Of a stretch of 64,000 nt of DNA, positions 63,689-64,000 are shown piece after piece (position 1 is the stretch's first letter; each line of letters starts with the position of its first letter). The DNA is from Pseudomonadota bacterium (lineage in GTDB: Bacteria; Pseudomonadota; Gammaproteobacteria; Steroidobacterales; Steroidobacteraceae), in assembly GCA_021805865.1 (NCBI GenBank), contig JAJZDX010000014.1, positions 60,941 through 124,940 on the forward strand. The letters are read 5' to 3'. The position numbers and the translations under genes were made by a program. The notes beneath the pieces were generated by a model. The model was given only the letters and a program-made list of their open reading frames with translations, was not told the origin of the DNA and did not search any database.

Positions 63689-64000
63689 TATTTGTAGGCC
63701 GAACGCACCATCAGTGCGTAACAGGTGCGTAATTCCTGATCGCTACGGCCAACCATCGAACCCGTAAGCATTAAGGCACTCTCGTAGGCTTGACACGCCA
63801 CGGCCAGTCGACGTGAAATATGCTCAACGCTCGGCTCCCATGGACGGACCGGAAGGACACAGGCGTCGGCTAGCTAGTATGCCGCCGCCGAAGAGCAGCA
63901 AGGGTGGACACGCTGCACAGTGCTGCCGAGCGACTCGGGACGATCAGCAAACAGGGCTGCCCGGGTTCCAACCCGCAAATAGGCATAGGGGACGCGGTTA
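63598..64000. other. Gene-free 400 bp after hipA to the window end
   Basis: The first 90 bases belong to repeat copy B. The rest has no credible frame on either strand and lower GC than the neighbouring genes. A short GGGT-TCCA-ACCC hairpin near 63963 recalls a tRNA T-arm but no acceptor, D-arm or anticodon arm accompanies it. I see nothing else. Confidence 0.4.

Noticed and set aside
63955..63990. tRNA-like T-arm near the window end
   Set aside because: Only a short GGGT/ACCC hairpin is present; there is no acceptor stem, D-arm or anticodon arm.
61045..64000. Transposon or integron origin for the hip repeats
   Set aside because: No transposase, terminal inverted repeats or target duplications are seen. 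The repeat is explained by hipA tails plus the downstream flank.
1..64000. CRISPR array
   Set aside because: No regularly spaced short repeats with unique spacers were seen, and no cas genes.

Overview
The window is dense, high-GC chromosomal DNA from a gammaproteobacterium. The evidence is the gene order hrcA-grpE-dnaK-dnaJ-dapB-carA-carB (on the minus strand), a Gamma-type tmRNA with tag ANDDNFALAA, an SRP RNA beside dnaX-ybaB-recR, and bamE, ratA/rnfH, smpB, orn, rsgA, a YqiB-like DUF1249 gene and ppsR/ppsA. OpgG/OpgH, EgtB and HrcA together suggest the Xanthomonadales / Nevskiales / Steroidobacterales side of the class. This placement is inference; no 16S gene is present.

Layout. 1-10.6 kb: pyrimidine/arginine (carBA), lysine (dapB) and heat-shock genes. 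A sigma32-like promoter lies before dnaK, a CIRCE-like palindrome before dnaJ, and a strong hairpin plus paired repeats in the carA leader. 10.7-17.3 kb: nadK-recN, fur, bamE, ratA-rnfH, smpB, a DUF481 outer-membrane protein and ssrA. 17.4-23.2 kb: a gene-poor 690 bp, then an osmoregulated periplasmic glucan operon, opgG-opgH-opgD, with two OpgG/D paralogues around the synthase. 23.2-26.2 kb: a compact minus-strand set of Gfo/Idh oxidoreductase, N-carbamoylputrescine amidase and an ATP-grasp enzyme. 26.4-38.2 kb: housekeeping genes (tail-specific protease, ppsR/ppsA, orn, rsgA, recR-ybaB-dnaX, ffs). 38.6-46.8 kb: accessory genes, notably five thiol/redox proteins (glutathionyl-hydroquinone reductase, OsmC, EgtB, YghU-type GST, DsbG-like protein), then a divergent TetR/methyltransferase pair and a GDT1-type cation transporter. 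47-56 kb: a large DUF748 envelope protein, a short GH115-like protein and a SWIM-SNF2 helicase coupled to an unknown gene.

56-64 kb is the most plastic part. A secreted pentose-polysaccharide pair (aldose 1-epimerase and GH51 arabinofuranosidase, four-base overlap) is intact. It is flanked by an AraD1 C-terminal remnant and a frameshifted GH43 gene. Next come a VapB antitoxin remnant fused to the 3' tail of a lost hipA, and an intact hipB-hipA operon. The same roughly 316 bp hipA tail occurs on both sides of the intact operon, recording an earlier tandem arrangement and a deletion.

Most genes read as conserved core. The most unusual items are the hipA-tail duplication with the vapB fusion, the HipB with a repeated C-terminal motif, the half-turn-shortened CIRCE-like site, the carA leader, the internally duplicated HPP-like membrane protein, and the ATP-grasp/amidase/oxidoreductase set. 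I found no CRISPR array, insertion sequence, prophage or tRNA.
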